Shown: piece after piece, positions 1 through 12,111 of the stretch
Numbering within the stretch: the stretch's first letter is position 1
Layout: every line of letters begins with the position of its first letter
NCBI GenBank assembly: GCA_905221605.1
Contig: CAJNDS010002358.1
Coordinates: 315,797-379,796, forward strand
DNA from: Symbiodinium natans
Lineage: Eukaryota > Sar > Dinophyceae > Suessiales > Symbiodiniaceae
DNA length: 64,000 nucleotides
Direction: 5' to 3'
The notes under the pieces: model-generated
Told to the model about the DNA's origin: nothing
Database searches by the model: none
The model's input: only the letters and a program-made list of their open reading frames with translations
Program-made: the position numbers and the translations under genes

Positions 1-1080
1 TATTTGTCAACCAGAGGTGCCTCTGGAAGATATGCATCTTCAGCGGCGCGCTGTGCGAAAATTCGGAGATATGTGTTTCTCGAATTTGGTTCTGACGCGC
101 GTGCGCGAAAAACGTGTTGTTTGCTTATCCGAATGTAAGTCCCAGCAAGTCACACAGCTCCATGAACCCTGAAACGAATGGCGAATGGCTACTGACCTAC
201 CTGCCTGGCCAGAGGCTCTGGGCAGAACCAGATCCGCAAACTGCAACTATGGTACATTGCAACACGAGACACATCAAGTGCTACGCTTCGTTCCGCACGG
301 CCCAGCACGTGCAGAAACTCGGGGCTGGGCCCGCGCACGTGTTCAACAAATGCTGGAACACAGGTGCGATGATGCTCGAGGAGCGGACAACGCCGGAAAA
401 GTCGGACCCCACAAGGGTTCAAAGGTTGGAACCTCAAGCCCAAAGAAGGGTCTCAACGTGTCATTTAAATTGCATTTTTATTCCCGATTGCAGGGCATTG
501 CAGGGAAGAGGAGAGGACATTTGGGCCTCCTGCCCCCCCTCAACCACCCCGCTTCCTCCCTCGCCTTCTGCTACTCCCCCCCCTCGCCGCTCCACGCCTC
601 GCAAATGCTCTTTATGTATTCGTGTTTTAGATAGCCCTCCTTTCTTCCCTACTCTTCCCCAAGCTCTTCCCTTCGACTACTTTTCCTGTCATTACCTTCC
701 CCTGTCTACCCGTCCCTTTCCCCCCTCCCTTGCTTCCTTACTTGTGCGTTTGTTCGATCGGCTGCTTTCTCCCCTACCCCCACCCAACCACACCTGTCAC
801 CGCAGCGGCGACGTGCCCCGGTCGAGGCGGATGCCACAAGTCTAGAGAAACTTGGAGAACAAGCAACACTACTCACACTACTCTGGTGCCTGCACTTCCT
901 CAGTGCGGCCCTTGTCCACGGCAATGGACAGCCGTTTCCGGAACTGAGCGGCGCGTCAACATGTCAACATGGCTGCGGTGTTACTGCCCAGCCCGGGCCT
1001 TCTTGGTGGATGGATCTTCGTCTTCGCCCGCATACAGGTGTTCATCTGGCTGTAGGAAGGCAGGCACGCACTGACATGAA

Positions 1081-1427
1081 CTAGTCTCGCTCCGAGCCTG
1101 GCTTGGATGTGACTCCATCCTGATCGGGTCCCGCTGGATAACTCTGATTCTGCCAAATATTCGCGTTTTGTTGCGACATGACAGCCTCTGGCCATGGGTA
1201 TGCCGCTGGCGGTGGTGGTGGCGGGACCCCTGCGCGCAAAGGGCCTTGGAGCAGTGCATGTCAACGACGAGTAAGTGCAAGCCAAGCAAGTCAGTAAGTC
1301 CGGGAACATGATCCCATGGCGGCTCCATTTGCGGCTCCATTTGCGGCAAGACGCACCTGCCAAGATCAGCAAAAGCCGTGAATCTATTTCGGTGAGGTTT
1401 GCAATCTGTGGCTCATTGGCGACCATC
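1081..1427 (-). CDS. 3' end of an unrecognised gene, two exons
   Basis: Two minus-strand exons, 1357-1427 and 1081-1187. The first follows a TTTAG acceptor and ends at an exact consensus donor, GGCAG|GTGCGT. It encodes roughly MVANEPQIANLTEIDSR and a hydrophobic tail. The second follows a CCAG acceptor, keeps phase, and encodes a Gln/Asn-rich end with SQQNANIWQNQS before a TAG stop at 1081. The Asn/Gln-rich tail looks disordered. No domain is recognised. An overlapping frame in the second exon is also open, so the choice rests on phase and on the clean stop. Confidence 0.42.
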
Positions 1428-2074
1428 CTAAAGGTCCTAAAGCACAGCAGGGATCATTGGCTTTGATCCCGAATATCCCGCACTCTTTCCCTGAGAGCAA
1501 CAAGGTCAACGCTACCGGGGCCGTCTCTACTCCGTCTCTTCGGCGAGGCTATCTTCAAAAGTGCTTCTACCATAGATCTCTACAAAAAGCCCGTCATCAG
1601 ACGACGGATTACTCGGGATAGCCCAGCGACCCAGTGCAAAGAGCACGCGAACAACGTTCAAGCGCACAGTGCGCATGTTCACATTTAATCCGTTTGCTTT
1701 TCACTGAAAAAAACTCTCATCCAATGCGTGCCAAGATGGTGCCCAACAGCTCCCAGGGCAAAGCCATCTCGCCTATAGAGGTGTCACGCACGAAAACCAC
1801 CAAACATGACGAAGCTGAATGTGCATCGACATGCTCACAGATGTGGGTCACGATGAACTACTCAGCCCACGCCAGGTGCAGCCCCCAACATGCTGAAATG
1901 CAATTCTACAGGGCTCGCAGCTGGTGCCTTTCCATGAGCAACATTTCTCTGGAGATACCTTGGCATTGGAGAGGTTTGCGGGAGAGCACTTAGACGCAAC
2001 ACCCTTTTTCTTCAGTAGCTGCAGCTGTGCCACCCATCGTCGTATCGGATGGTCAGAGCTCCGTCTGGCGAGAC
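1428..2074. other. non-coding or undetermined
   Basis: I see no splice-bounded coding segment here. Short open frames occur on both strands without codon bias or convincing splice sites. It may be intron or intergenic. Confidence 0.3.
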
Positions 2075-5000
2075 CTCCGAATCCAGAAGCGAAGAAAACT
2101 TGGCGAGAAGCTGTTGTCTGTAGAACACCCCTGGGCCTCCACAACCTGCCAGATTTGATTTAAGAGCAACGTTCAGTCTGTGAGTTGGCATTGGAAGGCA
2201 GCACACCCCACCGCCCCCACCTGTCCACCATGCCATCGTCCAGGAACCCACTCAGCCTTCGCAGGCCCAGCAGCTCATGAAGACGGGGCGAGCCGGGCGA
2301 GAGGTGTCACAAGCAGGTCCTCGACACGAACACCTGGCGCCAGGGAGGGACCTGATTGATCTGATAGGGGTTAGGGCCGCGAAAGTCAGCTCAGCTTCAA
2401 CGCCAGAGCCACGATGAGCCAGGCTGCTTAGGTGCAGACCAGCTGGTGCAGGAGCTGGTGACGGCGAGAATCGAAAGGTTCCACCTGCAGCTCGTTTTAG
2501 CCTGCATCATCCTGCAACTCTCTGCCGGAGGTTCATTTGCCTGGCCATGGTGAAGCAAGCATGGGAGAGCTGAAATCTGGTACCCCGCATACGGCTACAA
2601 CGATCACAACTCCTGCAGCAGTGGTGAAGTCTGTCAGCTAGTGCGTCCCGAGTGGGCAGGCTTGCATGCACAAAGCGGTCGCGTTGACAATGCACCGTTT
2701 AGGGAACTAGCTGCCTTGATCCTGAACACAGCTTCAGGACAGAACGGCGCAGCGATCGATGCCTTAGTAGAGATACTGTGAAACTCATTTCTGTGGTATG
2801 TTCATCACCGAACATGACTTGAAACTCTTGATTGAGTTCAAACTTACAAGCCATTTTCAGCGTTGTGTCGATAAGTGTTGGGCAGGGGCTGTCTACTGGC
2901 TGGTCTGCAAAAAACAGTTCTGATAACTTCTGTACAATCTGTTCACGGAGGTGGCTATAGAAAGCCTCAGTCAGGAACCTTAAAATCTGCCAACGAAAAC
3001 CGACTGTTCCAGATTCGACGGCTGCGCATGGGCACTGCCATGCTAAGATTGCTCCCTCAGTCCTCGAAGCAGACTTTGGGTACCTGTAGTTGTGGAGGGC
3101 AGCTTGCTCAAAGCACAAAACTTCTTTCTTAAGTCTGTCCGCAGATGCGCACGGCTCTTGCGGTCAACTGCATCGCATGCCCCAGGCATCTTAGGTCAGA
3201 CCTCATTGCTGCGAAAGACACTTCAGCAGCTGGCTGCAACAGCATAATGGAACCAAGGCGACTGCCGCAGAAAAGCACAGCTGCATGTCTCTGCCAGGAT
3301 GCCCCTGGCATTCAGCGACACCTCAGAGCATGAATGCTGAATAACATTGTCTATCACTGCGTATCAAATTGAATCTGAGGGCTTTCTAGCTCATTTAGTC
3401 AAGCCACAACAGCGACGGGCAACTGTCGCTTGCTTTTGGCATTCTCTTCAACCTTCGCATGCTCGGGCAGGGTGGCAACATGTGGCAATGTCAAGGAGTG
3501 GAAGTCTCTCAAGAACATCGAATGTGCAGTGTGCAGAGGTGGCTCCTGCTTGCTCATGCTTGCAAACTGCAGAGCTTGAAAGACGTCAGTGAGGTTGTGG
3601 GGCGCGTTGTAGTCATCGTCTGCAACAGCAGCCTCACAAGAAGGACGTGCAACTTGCACAATGCCGCACACAACAGCCGTCGGCGCTAGTCTCTCTTTGT
3701 CTCTTTTGGCTCATGGCCTTGGCTCGCTCTGGTGATTCTTGACTGGCTTTGGACGGGAAGTGTGTCACCTCGGATGGTCCAAAAAGGTCTGCGACCGACT
3801 GGGTGTATCTTGCATGCAAAGGTCATAGGCCTGCGTGATGGAAACGGAATGTGCCTGCAGAGGGCCAGTGGAATCTTCTGAGGCTCCAAAACTGTCGGCC
3901 GGACAGGGGGGGAGATCTCTGAAACCTGGCCCCTCAGACCGACTGCCCGAAGAAAACGCTCCGGTTTCAGACTTAAACTCGGACCCTGGACGACCCCTCT
4001 TCGAAATGAGAGGTGTCCCTCGCTATCCATTACTTCGGAACCAATCATGGAAAGAACTTGTCAGGCTGGTCACTTACTGCACCCTTTTGGGCCTTTCGAC
4101 CCTCATGCGGCCCCAAGATTGGGTGAAAGCTTTGACGGGACGCTCATGAGCGTCAGCCGGGCAGCGTCCTAGGACTCAGCTTGCGCATGCTGTGCATCCT
4201 TCTCTCAAACCCATCCCCTGCTCCCACTATCCCGCTCAACCAAAAGATGGCCATATTTCCAGTCAGAAATCAGAATTGAGCGAAACTCTGCCGACAGTAG
4301 ATGCTCGCCTGCGAACGAGATGAAGACTCCGACAGGGCTCGCAACAACCTCAGCATTGGTGGCTTACACTGCTCTCGCTCGTCAGTGTATATCTGAGGAA
4401 TCTGAGCCGGGAACTGAGATTGCGGTTGAGATGCAGCCTCGGCATACGCTCCACATAACAAGGGCCCCCTACCCGAGACAAGCGCGACACATAAACTCAA
4501 ATGAGAACAGGGCGTAAAGTGGATTTAAGCCATCTTCCTTTGCCATGGTGCAGAGCTGCACCAGCATTGCCTGATAGGCGTAGGGATGACGTTGCGCCAG
4601 GGAACACAATGACGATCGTTTTCCGCACTGTGCGCTTAGGGCGGGCTGAAGTCCACTTCAAGGACATGGGCAGATTCATCGGGGGCTCAGGTTCCAAGGC
4701 GGGCCCTGAAACCCCTACCTCCGACATACCATGGATGACAGCGCCAGGAGTTGTTGCAACTCTGCAGCTGCTGATCAAATCCGCCAAACCTCAAGGACTC
4801 AAAGAGGGACACATGCAAAGATGTGCAAAGCATCTTTAGAGTCTTTAGAGTTTAGCCACCTTCAGAGTTTCGCCGCAGAGCATACAAAAAAAGCCACGAC
4901 ATGAACCTCGCATGGCAGTGTCCGGTGCATGGCAGTGTCTCGGACACGGGCACTGCTCGTCATGCCCATGCCTGTTCAATGGGTACTCCGGGTACTCCGG

Positions 5001-5301
5001 GTACTTCATGGCCAATTCTGTTTGGCTGCTTGGCTATTCTAATTTCTTCCGGTGCCTTTCCCCTGCTGTTTGTTAAGCAACCTCGCATGGGCATGGCCTT
5101 GGAAAGGGGTGTGTGTCTGCGGCGACCTCTGCATTATGACCTGGCAGGGTTCCCGCAACACAATCTCCAAGCAGAGGGCAAGGAGAAGCGCCTTCCAAAG
5201 ACAGGTCGAAGGAGGAGCCCATCTGGCAAAAACTGTTGAATCTTCGCATCAGCTCGAATCACGTCGCTCTGTGACAGCGCTTCACTTTGGGCTTTGGCTA
5301 T
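2075..5301 (-). CDS. unrecognised multi-exon gene
   Basis: Seven minus-strand exons are proposed: 5141-5301, 4660-4789, 4370-4448, 3685-3808, 3453-3632, 2777-2986 and 2075-2145. The best joins are 3685|3632, a 52-nt GC-AG intron kept in phase 0, and 3453|2986, a GT-AG intron after GCGAAG that is also phase 0. The 5141-5301 exon has a CTTTCCAG acceptor and a CAG|GTCATA donor. The product has a Gln/Pro-rich stretch (QPQSQFPAQIPQIYTDEREQ), an acidic stretch (EAAVADDDYNAPHNLTDV) and an amphipathic segment (LTEAFYSHLREQIVQKLSEL). No family is recognised. The exons may belong to more than one gene. An open plus-strand frame at 3835-4149 lies in an intron and is treated as chance. Confidence 0.5.
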
Positions 5302-5405
5302 CTGGAAAGCCCACAAGGCCCGATGAAGAATTCAAGGCAGGATTGCGCTGGAAACTCCCGTGCTTGGAGTCAGCTTAGCACCTGCACGTGAACGACACAG
5401 GTTAA

Positions 5406-5664
5406 AAAAAAAAAACACACACACACACAACAAACAACAAACAACAAACAACAAACAACAGACAACAAACAACAAACAACAAACAACAAACAACAAACAA
5501 CAAACAACAAACAACAAACAACAAACAACAAACAACAAACAACAAACAAACAAACAAACAAACAAACAAACAAACAAACAAACAAACAAACAAACACACA
5601 AACAAACAAACAAACAAACAACAACCAAGCAAGCAACCAAGCAAGCAAGCAAGCAAGCAACAAC
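5406..5664. repeat. compound microsatellite, CAAACA then CAAA then CAAG
   Basis: A short CA run is followed by CAAACAA-type units, about a dozen pure CAAA units, and CAAG/CAAC units at the right end. It leaves several frames open on both strands (poly-Thr/Asn/Lys/Gln or poly-Cys/Leu/Val), none of which I take as genes. Confidence 0.97.
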
Positions 5665-6067
5665 ATAGGCCAGGGGCATGGGTACACAAGCCCATCTGAA
5701 TCTGGCCTGCTTCGAAAGTCACAAACTTCAATTTCAAATCCTCGGCTCAAGGTGCTCCGTTGACGCCTTTGAAAGGCATGCTTGTGGTTTGGCTCTCACT
5801 GTGTCCCACACATCTGCTAGTCGGCATGCGACCCCAGAGTCACCGACGATCAAGAGGACTGCCTCTTGCTTGACTCAGGGCGAGCGAGGGAGAGAGGGAG
5901 AGAGAGAGAGGGAGAGGCATTAAACAAAAAGAAGGGCTACAAAGAGGCCTGAGGGGGAGAGAAAGTCTGAAGAGCCAGCGAGCGAGACCGTGCAACCCCA
6001 AGGATGTCCCCAGCCCAACTCTTGCAGAAGCTAACACCACACGCCCGAGTACCCCCCCGTCACTAAC

Positions 6068-6316
6068 GATGCGGGAGCGAAGAGCCGGGAGAGTAGCCTG
6101 AAAGCACCTTCAATCTGCTCAGAAGTGGAGTTGAAGTGGGCGATCCACTGTCCTTTACGTGCCTTGCCGAGCCCGTGGAGATCTCGGACCGTGTCCTGCA
6201 GTGCCGACGCATCCTTGCGAAGGTCCTCAGGCATGAAGAGACGGTCTGAAAGTATCGCACAGAAGTTGATGCCTTCATGACTGCTGGGCCCCATTAGCAC
6301 ATTGATCCCGAACGTC
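6068..6316 (-). CDS. isolated exon of an unrecognised gene
   Basis: A minus-strand segment of about 80 codons, from a TTAACGGAG|G acceptor to a GCATC|GTTAGT donor. It encodes an alpha-helical-looking sequence containing LSDRLFMPEDLRKDASALQ and GKARKGQWIAHFNSTSEQI. Composition is strongly codon-like with balanced charges and no low complexity. No family is recognised. The exons it joins to were not found; the flanks are a GA-rich tract on the left and a minisatellite on the right. Confidence 0.48.
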
Positions 6317-6659
6317 CTCCGTTAAGAATATCATCACCACCTGGGCCTTAGCTTGGTGCACTACTCTGCACAAAGAACGGCGGCAGCGAGCCACTCCAGA
6401 ATTACTGGACCCATGAACCCATAACACGTGTATATACGGCGATCAAGAAAGCCCGCCCATGCTAGACATGTTGATTTCTATGAAACAAGAGCTGAGCTCG
6501 GCACGGAAGCAAGCTGCAGCATGACTTCATACGAGCGGCACACGCAACTGGCTTTCGTCCCTGGACAGAAGGCACTGCATACCAAACGAGGTCATGTTCA
6601 CACAAGCAGCTCGTATGCGTGTGCAGACACACATACGCTGGTATGCATATATGGTCTCT

Positions 6660-7045
6660 TCCCCAACCCCCGGAGTGCCCAAGCCCAGAGTATCTTCGGA
6701 GAGTCCCGGAACAAGCCCAGAGTATCTTCAGAGAGTTCCTGGAGTGCAGAGTATCCCCAAAAGGTTCCTGTAGTGCCCACCCCAGAGTCTGATTGTCCAA
6801 GGTTCCCCTTGAGAGTGTCCCTGGAGCGCCCAACCCCAGAGTATCCTCAAGAATCTTGGAGTATTTTCAGAGAATCCCTGGAGTGCCCGTTTCCAGAGTA
6901 TCCAAGGAATCGCTGGAGTGCCAGCCCTAGAGTTTCCCCACAAAATCCCTGGAGTGCCCAACGCCAGAGTATCTGCAGAGAATCCCTGGAGTGCCAGATT
7001 ATCCCAGAGAACCCCCAGTGTTCCTGGAGTGCCCAACCCTAGAGT
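6660..7045. repeat. degenerate ~35-45 bp minisatellite
   Basis: Tandem units built from the phrases CCCAGAGTATC and TCCCTGGAGTGCC, about ten imperfect copies with indels. The plus-strand frame through it (SIFRESLECP-like repeats) is a product of the repeat rather than a recognised gene. Confidence 0.85.
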
Positions 7046-7120
7046 GAGTTGCCTGCAGAGTGGGATGTTCAAATTGAAAACGTATTCTTTCTTTATCTGT
7101 TTACTTATATGATATGTCTC

Positions 7121-7150
7121 TTTCTCTGAGTCTCTCTCTCTCTCTCTCTC

Positions 7151-7196
<46 letters not shown>
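7121..7196. repeat. (TC)n microsatellite
   Basis: An almost pure TC tract with one GG interruption and T-rich ends. Confidence 0.95.
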
Positions 7197-7199
<3 letters not shown>

Positions 7200-7791
7200 G
7201 AAACAATGCTCAGGGGCATAAGTTGGAGAACATGGTCTGGCAACCCTGCTCGCTCAGCCCGTACCTCCACGCATTGGTCGAAACAGGCACTTTTGAAGGT
7301 GAAAGGCGACACTCCCAACAATCTCCCAGTTTTTCACAGCAATACAAAGTGCGGGACGGAACAAGGGTCTCGACGGTAAAATCAGAATCCTCACAGCAAC
7401 TGCCACTATGAACATCCAAGACATTTGCGATCCGCAGTTGAATGGATGCCTTTTTTACCGAAATTGAAGGGCTTGCCTGCATGCTGGTGCTAAGACCCAC
7501 ATCTTTGCACGAGCACGCCTCGCCATGTCCTATTGTGCTCTGGTCCCACATGGCCTGGTCATGGTCTTGCATTCCACAGTGAGGTGGATCCTGCGCCGAT
7601 CAGATCACATGTTAACGTCACATGCTTGACGAACAGGGTGCCCAAAAAAGGCTATAGCATCATGATTATCTTCGCCTTGTCGATCGTGATTGAGCACACG
7701 GTCAGGGGCACTCAACTGTTTCAAACCCTTCAAAAAATGCAAACCCCGAAGCCGAACTTGAAACTTGCGCACTCCATTCAAACTGGACGAC

Positions 7792-7912
7792 TTGAAAGGA
7801 TGATCTTGCTTCGGCAGTGCAACTCGAGATGCGCGTTAGGAGCTAGGAAAATGTGTTGGGTTATGCCTTCCGCGGAGATGTTAACCATTTCATTCCCGTG
7901 TAATGCCCCAAG
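7792..7912 (-). CDS. isolated exon, faint glycosyltransferase 61 look
   Basis: A minus-strand exon from a GGCTCCCCAG acceptor to a TTTCAA|GTCGTC donor, 40 codons ending in phase 1. It contains HGNEMVN and, ten residues on, IFLAPNAHLEL. The pattern HG-x-x-[ML]-x-N followed by F-L-x-P-x-A-x-L-E-L recalls the C-terminal motif of GT61/DUF563 glycosyltransferases, but the spacing is about eight residues too long, so I do not assign a name. Adjacent exons were not found. Confidence 0.42.
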
Positions 7913-8064
7913 CTGGGGAGCCTCAACCAGGGGCCGAAATATGATGAAGAGGACCCCCAAGAGGAGAAAAGGCAAAGGCAGCTACTCCCTCTAGGTGTCC
8001 GGAAAAAGTTTTTGCATTAGCTTCACTGCGGGCTCTGAGAGATCAAGATCCTGCTTTTGCTGGA

Positions 8065-8183
8065 GAACATGTGGGTGGTTGTCAAAATTATGGTCCCTTT
8101 CTTGGGTCACTATACTGATACGGCACCTAATATTTGGGGTACCCCAAAAGGGAGCATAATTTTGACAACCTCCCATGTGGTAG
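8065..8183. repeat. foldback (inverted-repeat) element, MITE-like
   Basis: Left arm about 8071-8107 (GGTGGTTGTCAAAATTATGG) and right arm about 8140-8178 are imperfect reverse complements over about 36 bases, with a 30-40 base spacer. The core GGTTGTCAAAATTATG is perfect in both arms. The size and shape suit a miniature inverted-repeat element, but no target duplication is clear. Confidence 0.75.
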
Positions 8184-8988
8184 TCTATACTCATTTGACG
8201 CCAGCATTTGGCATCCCCACCGCACTTTCGAAAAGGACGCTCCGGCGACAACTTCCACTGCTTGCCTGTGAATTCTTCGTGATTCCGTGGGGTGTGCCTT
8301 TTGTTGGTGGGCCCCGCGTCCAGAAAAGTTCTCTGTGCAGGGTTCAGTTTGGCTGCTGATTGGGGTGACGGACGAATCATCCGCACATGAACAGTATAAC
8401 AAAGCCGAATCAGAAAACAGCAAGGGCAAGTCAGCAAACAGCCCATGGCAAATTAGCACTGTAAGACGTTGCTGATGTTCCGGCGCTTTCCGAGGCTACG
8501 ACATGGGCTCAGTCTCGGGACAGTTCCGAAGGCACAACGCAGCAAGTAATGTCCGTCGGAGGTCGAATCACCACAGCCAGCAGTGATCCTTGAAGGATCC
8601 AGCTGCCCTGCCCGAGGACAAGATTAATGGCTTGAATCGCGGCTTGAAACAGAAGATAACAGAAGTGCTGCCCAAGCCTCGAGAATGATGTTGTTCGATG
8701 ACTTGGAATCCTTCAGCTTGGGTTGTTGTGCTTCGGTGCCTACCTAGGTGTCTAGCCCGCAGCTCCCTGTACCAATTCTGCCATCAAGCAGCTGCTGAAG
8801 TGCAGTGCACGGCACAGTCTCGGATCTGAGCCAAAGAGCACGAACAATCCCGAGCACATTCGTACTTTGAGCCAGCACTCACAAAGCCCCCAAAAGCCTC
8901 TGAGCACGCACCACCAAGTGAGATGTCGATCTGCGTATCCTCCAGACTGCCCATGCGGAAGTGGAAAATTGCCGCGGAATGCGCCAGC

Positions 8989-9063
8989 CTCCTGCATCTT
9001 CAAGACACGCACGTCGCAAGGAGCACAGTCGCCGCCCTTCAAGTACAATAGGTCGCCAACAAC
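8989..9063 (-). CDS. P-type ATPase actuator-domain exon
   Basis: A 25-codon minus-strand exon after TTTGCCTGAG|G, ending at GAG|GCTGGC, a possible GC donor. It reads VVGDLLYLKGGDCAPCDVRV. This fits the conserved (V/P)GD-(I/L)-x-x-(L/V)-K-x-GD-x-x-P-x-D-x-R segment that precedes the TGE loop in type II and related cation or lipid pumps. Ala of PAD is replaced by Cys. I could not find the TGES, DKTGT or GDGxND exons nearby, so the gene is either spread over long introns or this is an isolated fragment. The family call rests on one motif. Confidence 0.5.
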
Positions 9064-9579
9064 CTCAGGCAAATTACTTGCACGTGCTGGCATGTTGTCC
9101 CGGCTAAACAAACATAGGGTCGACTAAATAAACAATGGGCCGGACCACACCAGCTGCAGGACATGTTTGCTGTCAGAGACGAGCACCATTTCCGGAGTGA
9201 TGACGCTCACAAAGTCTGCATTGCGGAGCACCTGCCCACTTGCTGATCATGCGCAACTTCGAGAAAAACGAGAGATAGGATCCCGATTCCGGCTTATGCG
9301 GACAAAAACATGAGCAAACGAAAACCAACTCTAGGTGGGCATGTATTATCACAACAAGCCGGAGCTGGTTCGCCCGTTCAAAACTCAAGAAACGAGGAAG
9401 TATTTTGTCAGGTGTCGCAACCTGGACAACTATTGAATCATGGCCTTTTATCTCATTAGGTGCCTTACGGCTCGTGGAATGGCAAAATTCGCTCGCTCTC
9501 TCCCAAAGCCTGATATCTGTGAACGAAGAATGATCGGACATCAGACCTCGCAAAGTGCAGGGGGCCGGGGGTCAGTTGG

Positions 9580-10305
9580 AGTTTCGGACATCACGGCTCG
9601 CAAGCGCGGGGCCACCAGCTCCGATTGTATGGGAATCTTGAGGCCTTGGCAAGAGATCAGTGGAAAGTTGTCACACTCCAGGCCCTCTTCACTGAGGCTG
9701 CTGCACTGCCAGTGCAAAACCCAAATAACGGGTTAACTGACCTGCAAGACTGCACGCTGCGACGATGTACGTCCACGAAGTCATACAGCCAAGGATGCTC
9801 GGCTAGTGAAGCTCCTGGCCTTCTAGCTACGGGTTGAACACCTGCAAATTCAGCACGCTGCGAGGCAAGTTCTGGACAAAACTCAAGACCCTTTGCCTGC
9901 GCGTCGAAGCATTCGCAAGCTGAAGAACCCTGTCGAAGCCTTTCGATGACACACTGGGGCAGGTCAAAAAACTGGCAACAACATTCATCAACAAGACCTC
10001 AGACCACTCAGCAGAAGAAGCTCACGCAGCCTTTTGCCATCTGTTTTCAAAGCTGCTTTCTGCACGCCATCCAGGGATCCCACAGCTCTGCGCCAAGAGT
10101 GCAAATGGACACCCATGAGTTCGCCATATGGCTCGTTTGGCCATGGGAGCCTCTCCCCGCCCAACCCAGCCTTCAATGACGTCACGGCTTGCCAGTCACG
10201 AATGGCTGATGAACAACAGAGGCGTCGTGTGGAGTCACTAGTTGCACAGAAGTAGGCAACCGGAAGCTTCATTCGAAGGATTGCGTGGATGGCAGCATGG
10301 TCAAG
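9580..10305 (+). CDS. unrecognised multi-exon gene
   Basis: Three plus-strand exons: about 9580-9766, ending at a strong GTACGT donor; 9939-10098, after CTGTCGAAG; and 10250-10305, after CTAGTTGCACAG, ending AAG|GTGTGG. The last two join in phase. They encode, in turn, NLEALARDQWKVVTLQALFT, then DDTLGQVKKLATTFINKTSD and EEAHAAFCHLFSKLLSARHP, then VGNRKLHSKDCVDGSMVK. The middle exon reads like helical repeats. A 140-codon frame on the minus strand at 9988-10410 is its antisense shadow. It lies close to the ATPase exon, which is on the other strand, so the spacer near 9.1-9.5 kb may be a divergent start region. Function unknown. Confidence 0.52.
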
Positions 10306-11267
10306 GTGTGGAGGCGGAAGGAGTCCATGTCCATGTTGCCAAGAGGGCAAAGGAATGCAAAAGAGGGAGAGCTGATGTGGACTTCGAGCACCACCTGGTC
10401 CGCCTCCCAACGCCCGAACGGATGAAAGCCAGGCATCACTTAGTCAGCCTGGCACTTCTGTACGGTGTCACTACATTGGGGCTATCGACAGATTCCGGTG
10501 CCGAGGCGGCAGGTTGGGCGGCATCCTGACTGGAACCATTCTGAACCCCGCCTCCCTGCCAGAAGCCCTCGTACACCCACTGGAAGTCAGCTCACCCATT
10601 CGAAAAAAAACGTTGCCCTTCCCGAACTCGCCTGTTGACAGTTGACAGGGGTACGCTGCGGCTAGACGTGAGCGGCTCGGCACCCCAAACACGACTGACA
10701 GGAGTCCGCCCTCACTGCGTCAGCTGGCTGCCCCACATGAAAGACGTTGGGGGGTTGAGCTTGTTTGTCATGGAGATGTTCTGGCAGATGGGGAACAAAC
10801 GAGCGCTTCGGGAAGGTGTCAACTACGCTGCGCCACCCTCGGGCGGCGCTATGCGGCGCTGCGGCGCCGTGCCAAGACCCCGATGTGACTTTTGCATTCG
10901 GCAGCTCGGCCCGCAAGGGGCTGGTGGTTCGCTAGCGTGCGCTTTGCAGGCATGACTCAGGGTAGCTGTTGCCAGCTACATGGGCTCAATTTGCGGCCGA
11001 AAGCAGCAATCGATTCTTCCAACCACCAAGCGACACACTCATGGAGTCTGTGTAGCGAAGTAGTAGCTATACTGCCTATACTATACCGACCTGACCACAG
11101 CGCAGATCAGGCGTTGTGCAGGCGTACCGTGCTTTTAGGGTTCCTCTCAGTGAATTCTCCCTTGAAGACCACACCCACCTCACGCAGCAAAAGCAACACC
11201 GTGCACATTTTTTGCGCATGCTTTGTTGGTCGCGCGAGCGATGTAGAGGGGACTACTGCACAGGTAC
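10306..11267. other. undetermined, competing open frames
   Basis: Open frames of about 85-105 codons occur on both strands (10635-10955 plus, 10662-10916 minus). Neither has a clear codon bias or splice boundaries that I trust. Confidence 0.3.
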
Positions 11268-12111
11268 GGCTATCGGTCCATGGGTCGAAGTCATGGGTGG
11301 ACTGAGTGAGCGCCACGGCGCGCTCGATCGGTGGTCGTCTTGGGGCAGCACCGTGGGCCCGAAAGGCGGGCTCGCAGTCACTGTACCCTTTGACAGGCGC
11401 CACAAAAGATTCAGTGTGGCGCCCATGCCCGTCGATGAACTCAGGGCGCAAGCCCGGGCAGGTCAAAGAAGGCCCTCGATGTTGGCAAACTCGCTGGTGT
11501 GCCTGCGAATCCCTCGGGGTATCTCGCCAACATAGGCCAACATGTTCTCAGACAGGACAGCGCCACTGCCTTCGATCGTGCCACAGCAACAAAACGGTAC
11601 CACGACTCTTCGCATACCCGAGCAACGAGGCAAAAGAATCGAAAGGATAGAGGGACACTTCGAAGAAAAAAACTCACCCCGAACGGAATGCACGAGCGAG
11701 TCGCGTCACGCAATGCAGATCCAGCATGCGCAAGTTCCCCGACGAACTACACAAAACATAGTCGGCATTGCAAACACACGTGCAGCGCATCCCAATCGTA
11801 TCAATGATGCGGCCTTCTCGGCGTTCGGCTTGTTCAGATCAATGCCAAGCCGTCGGCACAGTGCAGGCAGGTCTGCTGTGTGCTCCTGCGATCAAGTGCC
11901 AGCGCTGTGCCAGCGCTTGGCGAGTTCAGCGTTGTTGGGAGCAACGCACCTCGAATCGGCTGTCTTCTAAGGCCGCTCTGTCCTGCACATTGAGGGTAAA
12001 GGAATGCCGGCCGCAAACAGCATCGTAGATACAGCGGACAGACAAGTCCTGCAACAGCTTGTCGGCAGCCTTGAGAAGAAGCTGCGCTGTGGCCTGATCA
12101 AAACACCCCCT
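11268..12111 (-). CDS. unrecognised four-exon gene
   Basis: Minus-strand exons 11950-12111, 11780-11885, about 11516-11569 and 11268-11439. The first follows ATGATGCAG, has 54 codons including DQATAQLLLKAADKLLQDL, and ends TTCGAG|GTGCGT. A 64-nt intron leads in phase 0 to the second, which begins GAGCACACA and holds LCRRLGIDLNKPNAEKAASL. The third holds SENMLAYVGEIPRGIRRHTS. The fourth holds FIDGHGRHTESFVAPVKGY. The third-to-fourth join is uncertain; a 47-nt GC-AG intron fits. Helical, no family recognised. Confidence 0.52.

Noticed and set aside
5332-5750. Overlapping frames of 100-126 codons rich in Cys/Val/Leu or Thr/Asn/Gln
   Set aside because: They are translations of the CAAA-type microsatellite, open in several frames on both strands.
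9988-10410. 140-codon minus-strand frame
   Set aside because: Antisense of the plus-strand exon at 9939-10098, which has better codon bias and phase-consistent splicing.
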